A stretch of 64,000 nucleotides of DNA from positions 186,001 through 250,000 of the forward strand of contig CAWGCJ010000022.1 in the NCBI GenBank assembly GCA_963821095.1. The letters are read 5' to 3'. The translations under genes were made by a program, and so were the position numbers. This DNA is from CAVPHV01 sp963821095. Its GTDB lineage: Bacteria; Actinomycetota; Acidimicrobiia; Spongiisociales; UBA5794. The notes under the pieces were generated by a model, which searched no databases, was not told the DNA's origin, and saw only the letters and a list, made by a program, of their open reading frames with translations. Shown one piece after another: positions 42,760 to 52,542 of the stretch. Position 1 is the first letter of the stretch, and every line of letters begins with the position of its first letter.

Positions 42760-43761
42760 CTAGCGGGTACCTGCTTCGGATGCCGCAATGACGTCGGCCG
42801 CGGTGTCTGCGGTGACGATCTGCGGTCCGGTCAGGATCACGCGTTCCACCGAGCCGAGTGGCAGCGCGCCCGTCTCCAGGTACTGGGTCAGCAGCACGAT
42901 CGGCAGGTAACCTTGCAGATACTGCGCCTGGTCGATGGCGAACAGCATGTTACCGTCGACAATTGCCTCGAGAACCTCTGGCGCGAGGTCGAAGGTCGCG
43001 ATCTTCATGGTCCCCAACTGTCCGCCGCTCTCGAGCGCGGCAAGGGCCGGAAGGGCGCCGGTGGGTCCGAGGGTCAAGATGCCGTCGACATCCGGGTTGG
43101 TCTGCAGCGCACCAGCGATGGCCTCTTGGGAGCCGGTCGGGTCGGCGAGTTCAACGGGGACGATGGTGACGTTGCCGCCAAGTCCGTCGGTGAATCCCTG
43201 ACAACGGAGGTCAAGAGCCGTGTTGCCAACTTCCTGGTTCACACACAAGGCGTTGGTCACGCCTTCGGCGGCCATCCGCTGGCCGCCGATGAGGCCGGCC
43301 GCGTACTCGGTCTGGCCGATATGGACCAATACGCCGAGGTCGGCGAAGTCATCGCTGCCCGAGTTCATCGAGATGACGGGGATGCCGGCGGCAACGGCGG
43401 CCTCGATGGCTGGTCCGAGTGCGTCGGCGTCCGGAATCGTTACGACGAGGCCGTCCGGTTCCGAAGCAACGGCGGCTTCGATGATCTGGCTCATCTCGAC
43501 CATGTCGTAGGTGCCCGGTGCCTGGTATTGAACGTCGACGCCCATATCCTCCGCCGCGGCGGCCACGCCATTCTGGGCCACCGACCAGAATGAATCGGAC
43601 GTTTGGCCATGCGATACGACGATGAAGCGGAAGTCCCTTTGCGAGACCTGACCGTCGTCGCCACCACCGGCGGTGGTCTCTGTCGTGCTGTCATCGTCGC
43701 CACAGGCGGCAACAACAAGCATGAGTGCAAATAGAACCGCTATCCAGCGGAATCGTCTCAT
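42760..43761 (-). CDS. Periplasmic-type sugar-binding lipoprotein of the inositol importer
   Basis: 333 aa. Lipoprotein signal MRRFRWIAVLFALMLVVAACGDDD, short Thr/Gly linker, then a type-I sugar-binding fold (Peripla_BP_4/RbsB group): FIVVSHGQTSDSFWSVAQNGVAAAA, DGLVVTIPDADALGPAIEAAV, GIPVISMNSG, HIGQTEYAAGLIGGQ. ATG 43761 follows GAGGAGGG. It is the first gene of the importer operon, preceded by operator site 2. Confidence 0.9.
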   Translation of the reverse strand: MRRFRWIAVLFALMLVVAACGDDDSTTETTAGGGDDGQVSQRDFRFIVVSHGQTSDSFWSVAQNGVAAAAEDMGVDVQYQAPGTYDMVEMSQIIEAAVASEPDGLVVTIPDADALGPAIEAAVAAGIPVISMNSGSDDFADLGVLVHIGQTEYAAGLIGGQRMAAEGVTNALCVNQEVGNTALDLRCQGFTDGLGGNVTIVPVELADPTGSQEAIAGALQTNPDVDGILTLGPTGALPALAALESGGQLGTMKIATFDLAPEVLEAIVDGNMLFAIDQAQYLQGYLPIVLLTQYLETGALPLGSVERVILTGPQIVTADTAADVIAASEAGTR

Positions 43762-43903
43762 GAATCCCTCCTCAGGGAAGAGAAGGCTGCCCCGATCGGT
43801 CGGTCTATTCGACACGCCCATACGGTGCAGCCCTCCTTGCCGTCGCAGAAACCGACGGCGTTTGCGTATGAAGTCGTCCTGTCGTCCTCCTCCGAGGCGC
43901 CTT

Positions 43904-43915
43904 TGGAACGCTCCA
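43904..43915. promoter_or_regulatory. LacI-type operator before the sugar importer (site 2)
   Basis: TGGAACGCTCCA, one base from the perfect palindrome, flanked by CTT and ACTTG. It is 143 bases upstream of the binding-protein ATG. Confidence 0.75.
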
Positions 43916-44053
43916 ACTTGTCACGAACGTTAACTTAGTGCGTCGGCCCGCTTCGTTCAACAGGCACTCGGCCTCCCCAGGATACGCGAGGAGAGGCCCG
44001 GCGTGTTGCCGCCACTCGCGTCGATTAGGGCCCGGTCGATGTGCGGTATCCTT

Positions 44054-44065
44054 TGGAGCGTTCCA
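44054..44065. promoter_or_regulatory. LacI-type operator before iolG (site 3)
   Basis: TGGAGCGTTCCA with flanking CTT and AGTCC, 28 bases upstream of the iolG ATG. Confidence 0.78.
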
Positions 44066-44092
44066 AGTCCTGAGACGTACCCGAGGAGGGAC

Positions 44093-45085
44093 ATGCGGTT
44101 CACCCTGATAGGCGCCGGGCGGATCGGCTCAAATCACGCCGCCGTCCTCGCCGACGTTGCGGCCGTCGATCACTTGGCCATCGCTGATCTGGAGCCGGAA
44201 CGAGCCGTGGCTCTCGCGGCGCGCTTCGATCTGGCCAAATCGATCGACCTCGATCGCGCCTTCGACGACGTCGACGCCGTAGTCATCGCTACCTCGACCG
44301 ACATGCACGCCGAGATGTTGGAGCGGGCCGCGGCTGCCGGCGTCGCTGCGTTCTGCGAGAAGCCCATTGCCCTCGACCTGGAGAGCACCAGAGCGGCGGT
44401 CGCCGCGGTCGATGCCGCCGGGATCATGGTTCAGATGGGGTTTCAGCGCCGGTACGACCCAGCAATGCGAGCCATCCACGACAGCGTTGCCTCGGGCGAG
44501 TTGGGCACTCCCTATCTCATCCGGTCCCAGACCCACGACCCGTCACCGCCGCCGCTCGACTACCTGCCTGTCTCGGGTGGCATCTTCCGGGATTGCCTGA
44601 TCCACGACATCGACGTCGTCCGCTACGTCAGCGGCCAGGAGGTGGTGACCGTCACGGCAGCGGGTGCCGTGCTTGGGTTCGAGGAGATCGGAGCCCTCGG
44701 TGATGTCGACACGGCAACCGCGGTGCTTGGGATGTCGGACGGCACGCTGGCGCAGTTGTCGGCGCTACGTCACGACCCGGTCGGGTACGACGTGCGTCTC
44801 GAAGTCTTCGGCTCGAACCGCAGCCTGGCGGCCGGGTGGAGTGATCGTTCGCCGATCCACTCCACTGAGCCGGGGGTCCCGGCGACGATTGACCCGATCG
44901 ATTCGTTCATGGATCGTTTCGACGCTGCATTCCGAGCTGAGATGGAAGCCTTTGTCCGGGTGATTCGGGGTGAGGAAGCGCCGGCCTCGAACCACCACGA
45001 CGCCTATCAAGACCTTCGGGTGGCGGTCGCCTGCGACCTGTCGCTGGCCGAGGGACGCACCGTGAGAATGGAGGAAATCGAGTGA
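44093..45085 (+). CDS. iolG: Inositol 2-dehydrogenase (Gfo/Idh/MocA family)
   Basis: 330 aa. NAD-binding LIGAGRIGSNHAAVL, CEKPIALD (family Lys), and MGFQRRYDPAM with GGIFRDCLIHDIDVVRY holding the catalytic Asp/His pair. These match IolG, which oxidises myo-inositol to scyllo-inosose. ATG 44093 has GAGGAGGG upstream and is preceded by operator site 3. The iolE-like gene overlaps its stop by four bases, so inosose formation and dehydration are coupled. Confidence 0.88.
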   Translation: MRFTLIGAGRIGSNHAAVLADVAAVDHLAIADLEPERAVALAARFDLAKSIDLDRAFDDVDAVVIATSTDMHAEMLERAAAAGVAAFCEKPIALDLESTRAAVAAVDAAGIMVQMGFQRRYDPAMRAIHDSVASGELGTPYLIRSQTHDPSPPPLDYLPVSGGIFRDCLIHDIDVVRYVSGQEVVTVTAAGAVLGFEEIGALGDVDTATAVLGMSDGTLAQLSALRHDPVGYDVRLEVFGSNRSLAAGWSDRSPIHSTEPGVPATIDPIDSFMDRFDAAFRAEMEAFVRVIRGEEAPASNHHDAYQDLRVAVACDLSLAEGRTVRMEEIE

Positions 45086-45972
45086 GCGAGTTTCTAGACC
45101 GCATTGCCGGGGCGCCCATCACCTGGGGCGTCGATGGATCCCCGGGCTGGGGGTACCTGATGGATCGCGATCGGGTCATGGCCGAGATGACGGAGATCGG
45201 ACTGTCGGCAACGGAGCTGGGACCGGACGGCTACCTGCCGCTCGATCCCGACGAATTGAGCGACTATCTCGCCGGGTACGATTTGAGCACCGTCGGCGGT
45301 TTTGTCCCTGCGCTGCTCTACCGACCCGATCGGGTCGACGGCGTGCTCGAGTACGTGACGAGAGCGTCAACCCAACTGGCTCGCACCGGTTCGAACGTCC
45401 TCGTGCTGGGACCAAGCTCTCACTACGACGGCTACGACACCTCGATCGACATGGATGACGAGGAATGGGCGATCTTCCTCCAGAACCTCGGCCGCCTCAA
45501 CGACATCGTTGCAGGCCAGGGCCTGCTCACCGCTTTGCACCCCCATTGGGGGATGGCGATCGAAACCGGCGACCACGTCGAACGCCTGCTCGAGTCGTGT
45601 GATGTTGGACTATGTCTCGACACCGGACACCTCTATCTGGCGGGGACCGATCCGACCGCCATCGCCAAGCTGGCTTCCGATCGGGTCCATCACGTACATC
45701 TGAAAGATGTGGACCCGGTGTCCGCCGAGAAGGTGCGGTCCGGCGAGGTGCCGTTCCGTCAGGCTGTCATCGAAGGCGCCTTCACGCCGTTGGGGGATGG
45801 CGACGTCGACATCGCCGGCGTCATCCAGACCCTCGAGGCAGCCGGCTACGACGGCTGGTATGTGCTCGAACAGGATGTGTCGCTCACCGAGGATCCCGAG
45901 TTGGGCGCGGGGCCGAAAGCCGATGCCATCGCCAGCGTCGAGTATCTGAAGCAGCTTGCCACCACCCTGTGA
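45082..45972 (+). CDS. iolE: Inosose dehydratase-like TIM-barrel protein
   Basis: 296 aa, xylose-isomerase-like TIM barrel. RIAGAPITWGVDGSPGWG and LSATELGPDGYLP match the actinobacterial IolE-type start. Metal-binding residues are suggested by TALHPHWG, CLDTGHLYLAG and HHVHLKDVD. IolE turns 2-keto-myo-inositol into the diketone used by IolD. Start is GTG 45082. The lactonase gene begins inside its last codons. An epimerase of the same fold (IolI or IolH) is the main alternative. Confidence 0.78.
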   Translation: MSEFLDRIAGAPITWGVDGSPGWGYLMDRDRVMAEMTEIGLSATELGPDGYLPLDPDELSDYLAGYDLSTVGGFVPALLYRPDRVDGVLEYVTRASTQLARTGSNVLVLGPSSHYDGYDTSIDMDDEEWAIFLQNLGRLNDIVAGQGLLTALHPHWGMAIETGDHVERLLESCDVGLCLDTGHLYLAGTDPTAIAKLASDRVHHVHLKDVDPVSAEKVRSGEVPFRQAVIEGAFTPLGDGDVDIAGVIQTLEAAGYDGWYVLEQDVSLTEDPELGAGPKADAIASVEYLKQLATTL

Positions 45973-46877
45973 TCACGCCGGAGCGGCCGATGGTCGACAC
46001 TGTGGTGGCCACTTCGGCACGGCTCGGCGAATGCCCGGTGTGGAGTCAAGCGGAACAGGTCCTCTACTGGATCGATATCGATGGCCGGGCGGTTCACCGC
46101 TGCGACCCATTGTCGGGGCGCGATCAGGCGCGGCCCACTCCGGGACGGCCGGGGTCCATCGCGCTGACCGGGGTCGCCGGGCGGCTGCTGCTGGCGAGCG
46201 AGCACCAGGTCGGCTGGTTCTCGTGGGAAGACGCCGGGTTCGAGCCTTGGGTCGACCTCGAATCGGCAGGTACCGGCAACCGGCTCAACGACGGGCGGTG
46301 TGATCCGCAGGGGAGGTTCTGGGTCGGGAGCATGCATGAGCGTCCCGCCGAACGACGCTTCACCGGCATGCTGCATCGGGTCGACCCCGACGGGTGCCAC
46401 ACCGTGGTGCGCGACGAGGTGGGGATCTCCAACGCCCTCGCATTCTCGCCCGACGGGAAGACCATGTACTGGGCCGACACATTCCAGGAGACGATCTGGG
46501 CCCACGACTATGACGTGGTTTCCGGCGAACCGGGAGCGCCGCGAGTCTTCGTGGACTTCACCGACCTGCCTGGTGCACCCGACGGCGCCTGCGTCGATTC
46601 CACCGGTGCATTGTGGGTGGCGTGTGTCAACGGTTCGGCCGTTGCCCGGTTCACCCCAGACGGCGAATTGGATCGGCTGCTGCTCCTACCCGTCGACAAG
46701 CCGAGCATGGCGGCCTTTGGCGGGCGGGAGCTCGACACCCTCTATGTCACGTCGATCGGGGACGCCGAATCGGCCTCTGCTCCCTCCCAGACTGCGGCCG
46801 GCGGGCAGTTGCTGGCGCTCGACCCCGGGGTGCGCGGGCTTCCGGAGCCCTCCTTCGCCGCGTCGGGCCTGGATTAG
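45969..46877 (+). CDS. SMP-30/gluconolactonase-family lactonase
   Basis: 302 aa, six-blade propeller. Motifs: ARLGECPVWSQAEQVLYWIDIDG (metal Glu), NRLNDGRCDPQGRFWVGSM, ISNALAFSPDGKTMYWADT (Asn and Asp ligands) and PDGACVDSTGALWVA. It hydrolyses sugar lactones in this family. GTG 45969 overlaps iolE by four bases; ATG 45990 is an alternative. In an inositol locus it may open a lactone formed from a keto-uronate intermediate or from another sugar processed by the neighbouring dehydrogenases. Confidence 0.82.
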   Translation: MITPERPMVDTVVATSARLGECPVWSQAEQVLYWIDIDGRAVHRCDPLSGRDQARPTPGRPGSIALTGVAGRLLLASEHQVGWFSWEDAGFEPWVDLESAGTGNRLNDGRCDPQGRFWVGSMHERPAERRFTGMLHRVDPDGCHTVVRDEVGISNALAFSPDGKTMYWADTFQETIWAHDYDVVSGEPGAPRVFVDFTDLPGAPDGACVDSTGALWVACVNGSAVARFTPDGELDRLLLLPVDKPSMAAFGGRELDTLYVTSIGDAESASAPSQTAAGGQLLALDPGVRGLPEPSFAASGLD

Positions 46878-46885
46878 ACCTCCGA

Positions 46886-46897
46886 TGGAACGTTCCA
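46886..46897. promoter_or_regulatory. LacI-type operator before the 2-hydroxyacid dehydrogenase (site 4)
   Basis: TGGAACGTTCCA, the perfect palindrome, directly after the lactonase stop and 58 bases before the next ATG. It marks an internal promoter inside the cluster. Confidence 0.75.
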
Positions 46898-46954
46898 AGG
46901 CCGCTGGCTACACTTCCCGACGAATGGCATCCACCAGCCGGAAGCGGAGAACCG

Positions 46955-47899
46955 ATGGCTGAGCGACACCCCGTGTGGTTTGAACGACCGGTTCTGCCCG
47001 AACTCAGAACCCTCGTGGAACAACGGGCTGAGGTACTCGGCCCCCGGACCGAAGCCGACCCCTACGCCGGACTCGGCGCGGCGCATGGGCGCGGTGGTGG
47101 GCGCATCGACCTTCGATGCAGACTGGATCAGCCGTGCCCCTCAGATCCGGGTGATCGCCCGCACCGGGATCGGTGTCGACAAGGTCGATATCGGCGAGGC
47201 CACCCGGCGGGGGATCGTGGTGTGCAACGCACCAGATGGGCCGACCATATCCACTGCGGAACACGCCGTCGCTCTCATCTGTCGGCCGCCGCCAAGGATC
47301 TCAAAGGGTCGGCTCGCCGCCTCCAGAATGGCGGGACCAACCTGTACGCCGGCTACACCGGGGTCGAGTTGAGCGGCAAGACCCTAGGGCTCGTCGGCTA
47401 CGGCAGGATCGCCCGCCGGGTGGCGGACGCCGGGCGCGGGTTGGGGATGAACGTGGTCGCTTATGACCCCTATTGTCCACCTGGCGAATTTGGCGCCACC
47501 GCTCCCGCCGGGTCACTCGAGCGATTGCTGCGAGCCGCCGACGTCGTGTCGGTCCATATTCCGCTCACCGACGAGACGGCCGGGCTCTTTGACGCTGAGG
47601 CATTTGGCACCATGAAGCGGGGCGCGGTCTTCGTCAACACGGCACGGGGTGGGTTGGTCGACCACGCCGCACTGCTCGCCGCCCTCGAATCAGGGTGGTT
47701 GTTCGGCGCCGGCCTCGACGTCACCGAACCCGAACCCCTGCCCCCAGACCATCCATTGCTGAATCGAGACGACGTAATCGTTACCCCTCACATTGCTTCG
47801 GGAACCGCCGATGGGAAGCGCCGACTCTTCGAGACGGCGTTCGAGCAAGTACTCATGGTGCTCGACGGCGAACGACCGCCCTCACGTGGTCAACCCTGA
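46955..47899 (+). CDS. D-2-hydroxyacid dehydrogenase, two compensating indels
   Basis: Phosphoglycerate-dehydrogenase-like protein. ATG 46955 begins MAERHPVWFERPVLPELRTL. One extra base near 47087 shifts to a frame reading VVGASTFDADWISRAP, VIARTGIGVDKVDIGEA and ISTAEHAVALI. A missing base near 47280 returns to AAAKDLKGSARRLQ, TLGLVGYGRIARRVA (nucleotide motif), NTARGGLVDHAAL (Arg), TEPEPLP (Glu) and PHIASGT (His). Repaired length is 314 aa. It likely reduces or oxidises a 2-oxo/2-hydroxy acid such as tartronate semialdehyde or 2-keto-gluconate. It opens the group driven by operator site 4. Confidence 0.78.
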   Translation: MAERHPVWFERPVLPELRTLVEQRAEVLGPRTEADPYAGLGAAHGRGGGRIDLRCRLDQPCPSDPGDRPHRDRCRQGRYRRGHPAGDRGVQRTRWADHIHCGTRRRSHLSAAAKDLKGSARRLQNGGTNLYAGYTGVELSGKTLGLVGYGRIARRVADAGRGLGMNVVAYDPYCPPGEFGATAPAGSLERLLRAADVVSVHIPLTDETAGLFDAEAFGTMKRGAVFVNTARGGLVDHAALLAALESGWLFGAGLDVTEPEPLPPDHPLLNRDDVIVTPHIASGTADGKRRLFETAFEQVLMVLDGERPPSRGQP

Positions 47900-47925
47900 A
47901 GTGTGGGATCAACAGGAGTGAATTC

Positions 47926-49102
47926 ATGACCACGACGATTGGGATCGGATTGATCGGCTTCGGCTGGATGGGTCAGGCCCACTCACGTTCCTACCGCAAC
48001 ATCCCGGTGTACTTCCCCGAAGCGGGAATCGAGCCGCGCCTCGTTGCCATCTCCGACAACGTTCCCGAGCGTCTCGATTTGGCCACGAGGAACTTCGGAT
48101 ACGAGCACGGCACGCTCGATTGGCGTGAGGTCGTCGCGCGCGATGACGTCGACGTCGTCGACATCACGGCGCCAAACGCCCTCCATCAGGAGATCGCAGA
48201 GGCAGCGGCTGCAGCAGGCAAGGACATCTTCTGCGAGAAACCGGTCGGCATCGAACCGGCCGCCACGGCAGCCATCGAGCGGGCGGCCCGTCGTGCCGGC
48301 GTCATCACGGGTGTCGGCTACAACTACCGCTGGGCGCCCGTCGTGCAGTACACCAGACAACTCATCGAGGACGGGCGCTTCGGCGAGCTGACTCACTATC
48401 GAGGCCGCTTCTTCTCGATGTACGGGCGCGATCGCCTCGGGTTGTTGTCGTGGCGCTACCTCCAGGACGAGGGCGGTTTCGGAGCGCTCAGCGACATCAT
48501 GTCCCACGCCATCGATATGGCCCAGCACCTCTGCGGTCCTATCACCAGACTGGTTTCGGTCAACGAAATCTTCGTGAAGGAGCGGCCGCTGCCCAAGCCC
48601 GGCGCCGGCACCCACTACGAACGGGGCGCGCCCGGCGACCCAACCGGCACCGTCACCAACGAGGACTATGTCGGGGCGCTCGTCGAGTTCGCCAACGGGG
48701 TGCGCGGAACGCTCGAGGCCGACCGCTCCATCTTCGGACCGCAGAGTTCGATGGCCTACGAATTGAACGGCTCGAAGGGTGCGGCGTCGTGGGACCACGA
48801 GAAGCTCAACCAATTGCAGCTCTACCTCGCCGAAGAACAGCACAACGATGGCTTTGTCGAGTTGCTCGCCGGCGACAGCCTGCCCCACCAGGGCAACATC
48901 GTCCCCGGCGGCGGCAACTCGCTCGGCTACGAGGACATGAAGGTCATCGAGGCGCTCGAGTTCCTGCGCTCGGTAGCCGCTGGGCGTCCCCACCACCCCG
49001 GTTTCGACGACGCCCTCGCCAATGCATCGGTGGCCGCCGCCATGGTGCGCTCGTGGGAATCCGAAGTCGTGGGAACCCGTAACCAGCCTCAAGGTCGACT
49101 GA
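47926..49102 (+). CDS. Gfo/Idh/MocA oxidoreductase, one inserted base near the end
   Basis: ATG 47926 behind AGGAG. Rossmann IGLIGFGWMGQAHSRSY, VDVVDITAPNALHQEI, FCEKPVGIEP, GVGYNYRWAPVVQY and GGFGALSDIMSHAIDMAQHL (catalytic Asp/His helix). The visible frame would run to 49299 through unrelated low-complexity sequence over the aldolase gene. Removing one G at about 49069-49072 gives VVEPVTSLKVD with TGA at 49100-49102 and a clean gap before the next ribosome-binding site. Repaired length is 391 aa. A second inositol or sugar-acid dehydrogenase (scyllo-inositol type) is likely. Confidence 0.8.
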
Positions 49103-49118
49103 GAATCGAGGAGCCAAC

Positions 49119-49880
49119 ATGCTCGAGAACCGGGTCAAAGCGAAGCTGGCTGCCGGCGGGGGGGTCTACGGCTGCTTCATCCGCTATCGCGAACCCACGT
49201 TCGCCGAGTTCATCGCCATGCAGGGCTGGGACTTCATCATCTTCGACGGCGAGCACGGCACCCTCGGGCCCCGCGAGATGGAGTCGCTGTGTCCCCTGAT
49301 TGAACTGCGTGGGGCCACGCCGATCGCCCGGGTTGTCACCAACCAACCCCACATCATTCTTCAGGTGCTCGACACCGGGGTGCACGGGATCCATGTGCCG
49401 TGGGTCAACACCGCAGCCGGCGTCGAGGAGGCGGTGCAATCGACCAAGTACTGGCCGCAGGGCCAGCGTGGTCTTGCCGGGAGCCGAGCCTCCGAGTGGG
49501 GCATGTCCGAGTCGCTCGCTGCCTACACCGAGCGGGCCAATCGTGAAACCATGCTCATCGTTCACATCGAAACCAACGACGCGGTCGACGCCATCGACGA
49601 CTACGTCGCCATCGACGGGGTCGACGTGCTGTTCATCGGGCCGACGGATCTCTCGCATTCGCTTGGCCACCCCGGGGATGCCGCCCATCCCGAGGTGGTC
49701 GAAGCCATGGAGCGAGTTGCCGCCGCAGTGGTCGGCTCCGGCAAGACCCTCGGCATCTTTGCCGGGACACCGGAGTTTGCCCACCGTTGGTACGAGCGAG
49801 GCGCCCGGTACTTTGCGACCACCCCCGACGGGTTTTTGAAGAAGGGCATGCAGGACTACCTGGATCAGGTGAGGAGCTAG
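49119..49880 (+). CDS. HpcH/HpaI-family class II aldolase
   Basis: 253 aa. FIIFDGEHGTLGPREM (catalytic His), IARVVTN (Arg), VPWVNTAAGVEEAVQSTKY and GLAGSRASEW, with metal ligands in VHIETNDAVDAID (Glu) and GPTDLSHSLGHPG (Asp). Such aldolases split 2-keto or related oxo-acids into pyruvate-like and aldehyde fragments and act on unphosphorylated substrates. ATG 49119 has GAGGAG upstream. It sits directly before iolD. No other aldolase is in the inositol cluster, so it may replace IolJ on the unphosphorylated ring-opened acid; this is inference. Confidence 0.85.
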   Translation: MLENRVKAKLAAGGGVYGCFIRYREPTFAEFIAMQGWDFIIFDGEHGTLGPREMESLCPLIELRGATPIARVVTNQPHIILQVLDTGVHGIHVPWVNTAAGVEEAVQSTKYWPQGQRGLAGSRASEWGMSESLAAYTERANRETMLIVHIETNDAVDAIDDYVAIDGVDVLFIGPTDLSHSLGHPGDAAHPEVVEAMERVAAAVVGSGKTLGIFAGTPEFAHRWYERGARYFATTPDGFLKKGMQDYLDQVRS

Positions 49881-49882
49881 CC

Positions 49883-51727
49883 ATGGAGACCATTCGACTG
49901 ACGACCGGCCAAGCGATCGTGAAGTGGCTGCTGGCGCAGCGCACGATGATCGACGGTGCAGAAGCCCCAGTGTTCGCCGGGGCCTTCGGCATCTTCGGCC
50001 ACGGCAATGTGACCTGCCTCGCCGAGGCGCTCCAGCCGGTCCAAGACGAGTTGCCGACGTGGCGGGGCCACAACGAGCAGTCCATGGCGCTGGCCGCACT
50101 GGCCTACGGGAAGGCGATGAAGGGCCGCCAGATCATGATCGCCACCTCGTCGATCGGCCCGGGCAGCACCAACATGGTGACGGCGGCGGCCGCCGCCCAT
50201 GCCAATCGTGTCCCGCTGCTGTTGTTCTCCGGCGACGCTTTCCAGCACCGCATCGTCGATCCGGTCCTGCAGCAGATCGAGGTGTTCAACAACCCGACGA
50301 TCACCGCTGCCGACGCCTTCCGCCCGGTCACTCGTTACTGGGACCGGATCAGCCGCCCCGAGCAGATTGTCCAGTCGCTGCCCCAAGCGCTTCGCGGTGA
50401 TGCTCGATCCGGCCACTCGGGGACCTGCGTTCTTCGCCCTGCCCCAGGACATCCAGGCTGAGGCGTACGACTATCCCGGCCAAGTTCTTCGAGGCCAAGG
50501 TGCACTACATCCGCCGCCCCGGTCCCGACCCCCGGGATGTGACGGCGGCCGTCGACGCGTTGGCGCGAGCCCGCAAGCCGATGATCATCGCCGGCGGTGG
50601 GGTCCACTACTCGGACGCCGTTGCCACGCTGACCGACTTCGCCGAGCGGCGCGGCATTCCCGTAGTCGAGACGGTTGCAGGTAAGTCGGTCATGGTCGCC
50701 GACCACCCCAACTACGCCGGACCTATTGGCGTCACGGGTTCGTCGGCGGCGAATGCCGTGGCCGAGGACGCCGACCTCGTGCTGGCCGTGGGCACTCGGC
50801 TCCAGGACTTCACGACGGGCTCGTGGTCGGTCTTCAAGAACCCAGACGTCCGGTTTGTCGCGATCAACACGGCCAGTTGGGATGCCCACAAGCAGATGGC
50901 CCAACCCCTCATCGCCGACGCCGGTGTCGCCATCGCCGCGATCGACGCCCGGATGGGGGACTATCAGGCCTCCGGCCGAATGGCTGGTGTTCGCTCAAGC
51001 TCAGATCGCCGACTGGCATGGCTACCTCGACTCGTGGCAGCAGCGCGACTCGGACGGACCACCTGCGTACGCCGAGGTCATCCAGGTCATCAACGAGATC
51101 TGCGACGACGACGACTACTGCCTCTCCGCGGCCGGTGGCCTCCCCGGCGAACTGGTAATGGGTTGGCGCTCGAAGTCGGTCAACTCGTTCGACTCCGAGT
51201 ACGGCTACTCGACCATGGGGTACGAGATCGCCGGCGCCTGGGGTGCCCGGATGGCTCGCGACGGCGACGTCATCTGCTGGGTCGGTGACGGGTCCTACTT
51301 GATGATGAACTCGGACGTCTACTCGACGGTGATGACGGGCCAGAAGGTCATCTTCATGGTGTGCGACAACGGCGGGTTCGCCGTGATCAACCGGCTCCAG
51401 GTCAACACCGGCGGCGCCGAGTTCAACAACCTGCTGCGCACCACCCGCCACGAGCGGTACTTCCACGTCGATTTTGTGAAGCACATCGAGGCGATGGGCG
51501 CCATCGCCGAAAAGGTGGAGCGACTCGAGGATCTGCCGGCAGCCTGGGACCGAGCCAAGGCAGCCGACCGCAGCTACGCCATCGTCGTCGACATCGACGA
51601 GTACACCTGGACCGAAGGCGGAGCGTGGTGGGAAGTTGGGATCCCCGAGGTGAGCGATCGTGAGCAGGTCCGCGTCGCCCGGGCGGAGTGGGCCGCTGAG
51701 AAGAAACACCAACGAGTGGGCTTCTGA
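49883..51727 (+). CDS. iolD: THcHDO (diketo-inositol) hydrolase, thiamine-diphosphate enzyme; three inserted bases
   Basis: IolD hydrolyses 3D-trihydroxycyclohexane-1,2-dione to 5-deoxy-glucuronate. ATG 49883. N-terminal TPP domain: FGIFGHGNVTCLAEALQ, THE-like WRGHNEQSMALAALAYGKAM (catalytic Glu), SSIGPGSTNMVTAAAAA. Middle: MIIAGGGVHYSDA, GVTGSSAANAVAED. C-terminal: GYSTMGYEIAGAWGA, then WVGDGSYLMMNSD with CDNGGFAVIN completing the TPP motif. Extra single bases near 50397, 50475 and 50974 break the frame; removing them gives 613 aa, matching the family (about 620-640). Confidence 0.87.
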
Positions 51728-52542
51728 TGTCTCGTCGCCGCGTCGCGGTGATGACGGGTGGCGCCTCCCTGATCGGGATGGCGTTTGCCCGGGTTTGGAT
51801 CGACGCGGGCGGTTGTGTCGTCCTGGGCGATCGTAACGAGGAAGACCGCGGCGAGATCGAGGCCCTGGTCGGGCGCAGCGGCCGATACCTGATCGGTGAT
51901 GTCAGGGACGACGACTACCTGGCGGCGCTCGTTGCCACGGCGATGGATGAGTTCGGTCGCCTGGACACGGTGGTGAGCGGCCCGGCGATCTTCGAAGGCC
52001 ACGGCTACGACGCCGGCCGCGAGGTGTGGCACCGCGCTCTCGACATCAACCTGGTGTCTGCGGCCCAATTGACTGCGGCGGCGCTGCCGCATCTCGCCAC
52101 CGGGGCGTCGGTCGTCTACGTAGGCTCGATCAGCGGCAAGGCGTCCCAGCCGGATCGCATGGTCTACAACGTGACCAAGGCCGGGTTGCTGATGCTCGCC
52201 AAGACGGGAGCGCAGCAACTCGCCCCGCGAGGCATTCGGGTCAACGTCGTGTCTCCCGGTTGGACGTGGAGCCGCAACGTCGCGGTCCGCTACGGCTCGC
52301 GGGAGGCGGCCGATGCGTTTGCGGCCGAGACCCATCCATTGGGCCGAATGGCCGATCCCGAGGAGATTGCCGACGCCATCGTCTTCCTTGCGTCGGAGCA
52401 CGCCTCGTTCATCACCGGCAGCGACCTCGCCGTCGATGGGGGCTACAGCGCCCTGGGGCCCGAAGCCCTCGGGCATGCCCAGCGGGCCCACCCCGGCGTT
52501 CAGTGGCCAAGCCCCTCGAGTGAGGACGCGGCGCGTGAGTGA
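51727..52542 (+). CDS. Short-chain dehydrogenase/reductase
   Basis: 271 aa, classical SDR: MTGGASLIGMAFA, LVATAMDEFGRLDTVVSGP (NAG motif replaced by SGP), VGSISGKASQPDRMVYNVTKAG (catalytic Ser, Tyr, Lys), SPGWTWSRN and LAVDGGYSAL. ATG 51727 overlaps the last base of the iolD stop, so it is coupled to iolD. The lack of the usual NAG triplet is unusual but tolerated in some SDRs. It probably oxidises or reduces a cyclitol or ketose. Confidence 0.83.
   Translation: MSRRRVAVMTGGASLIGMAFARVWIDAGGCVVLGDRNEEDRGEIEALVGRSGRYLIGDVRDDDYLAALVATAMDEFGRLDTVVSGPAIFEGHGYDAGREVWHRALDINLVSAAQLTAAALPHLATGASVVYVGSISGKASQPDRMVYNVTKAGLLMLAKTGAQQLAPRGIRVNVVSPGWTWSRNVAVRYGSREAADAFAAETHPLGRMADPEEIADAIVFLASEHASFITGSDLAVDGGYSALGPEALGHAQRAHPGVQWPSPSSEDAARE

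Larger units (their letters stand above)
43762..44092. other. Divergent promoter region of importer and iolG operons
   Basis: 331 bases with two LacI-type operators (43904-43915 and 44054-44065), one in front of each divergent operon, 150 bases apart centre to centre. No coding sequence is supported here. Paired sites at this spacing would permit looping by a tetrameric LacI-family protein. Confidence 0.6.

Noticed and set aside
46955..47899. 2-hydroxyacid dehydrogenase as two separate small genes
   Set aside because: Both halves together give one complete family member; a +1 and a -1 event restore the frame with the expected length.
49103..49299. Extension of the second Gfo/Idh/MocA protein to 49299
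   Set aside because: It would cover the aldolase start and is low complexity; a one-base repair gives a clean stop at 49100-49102.
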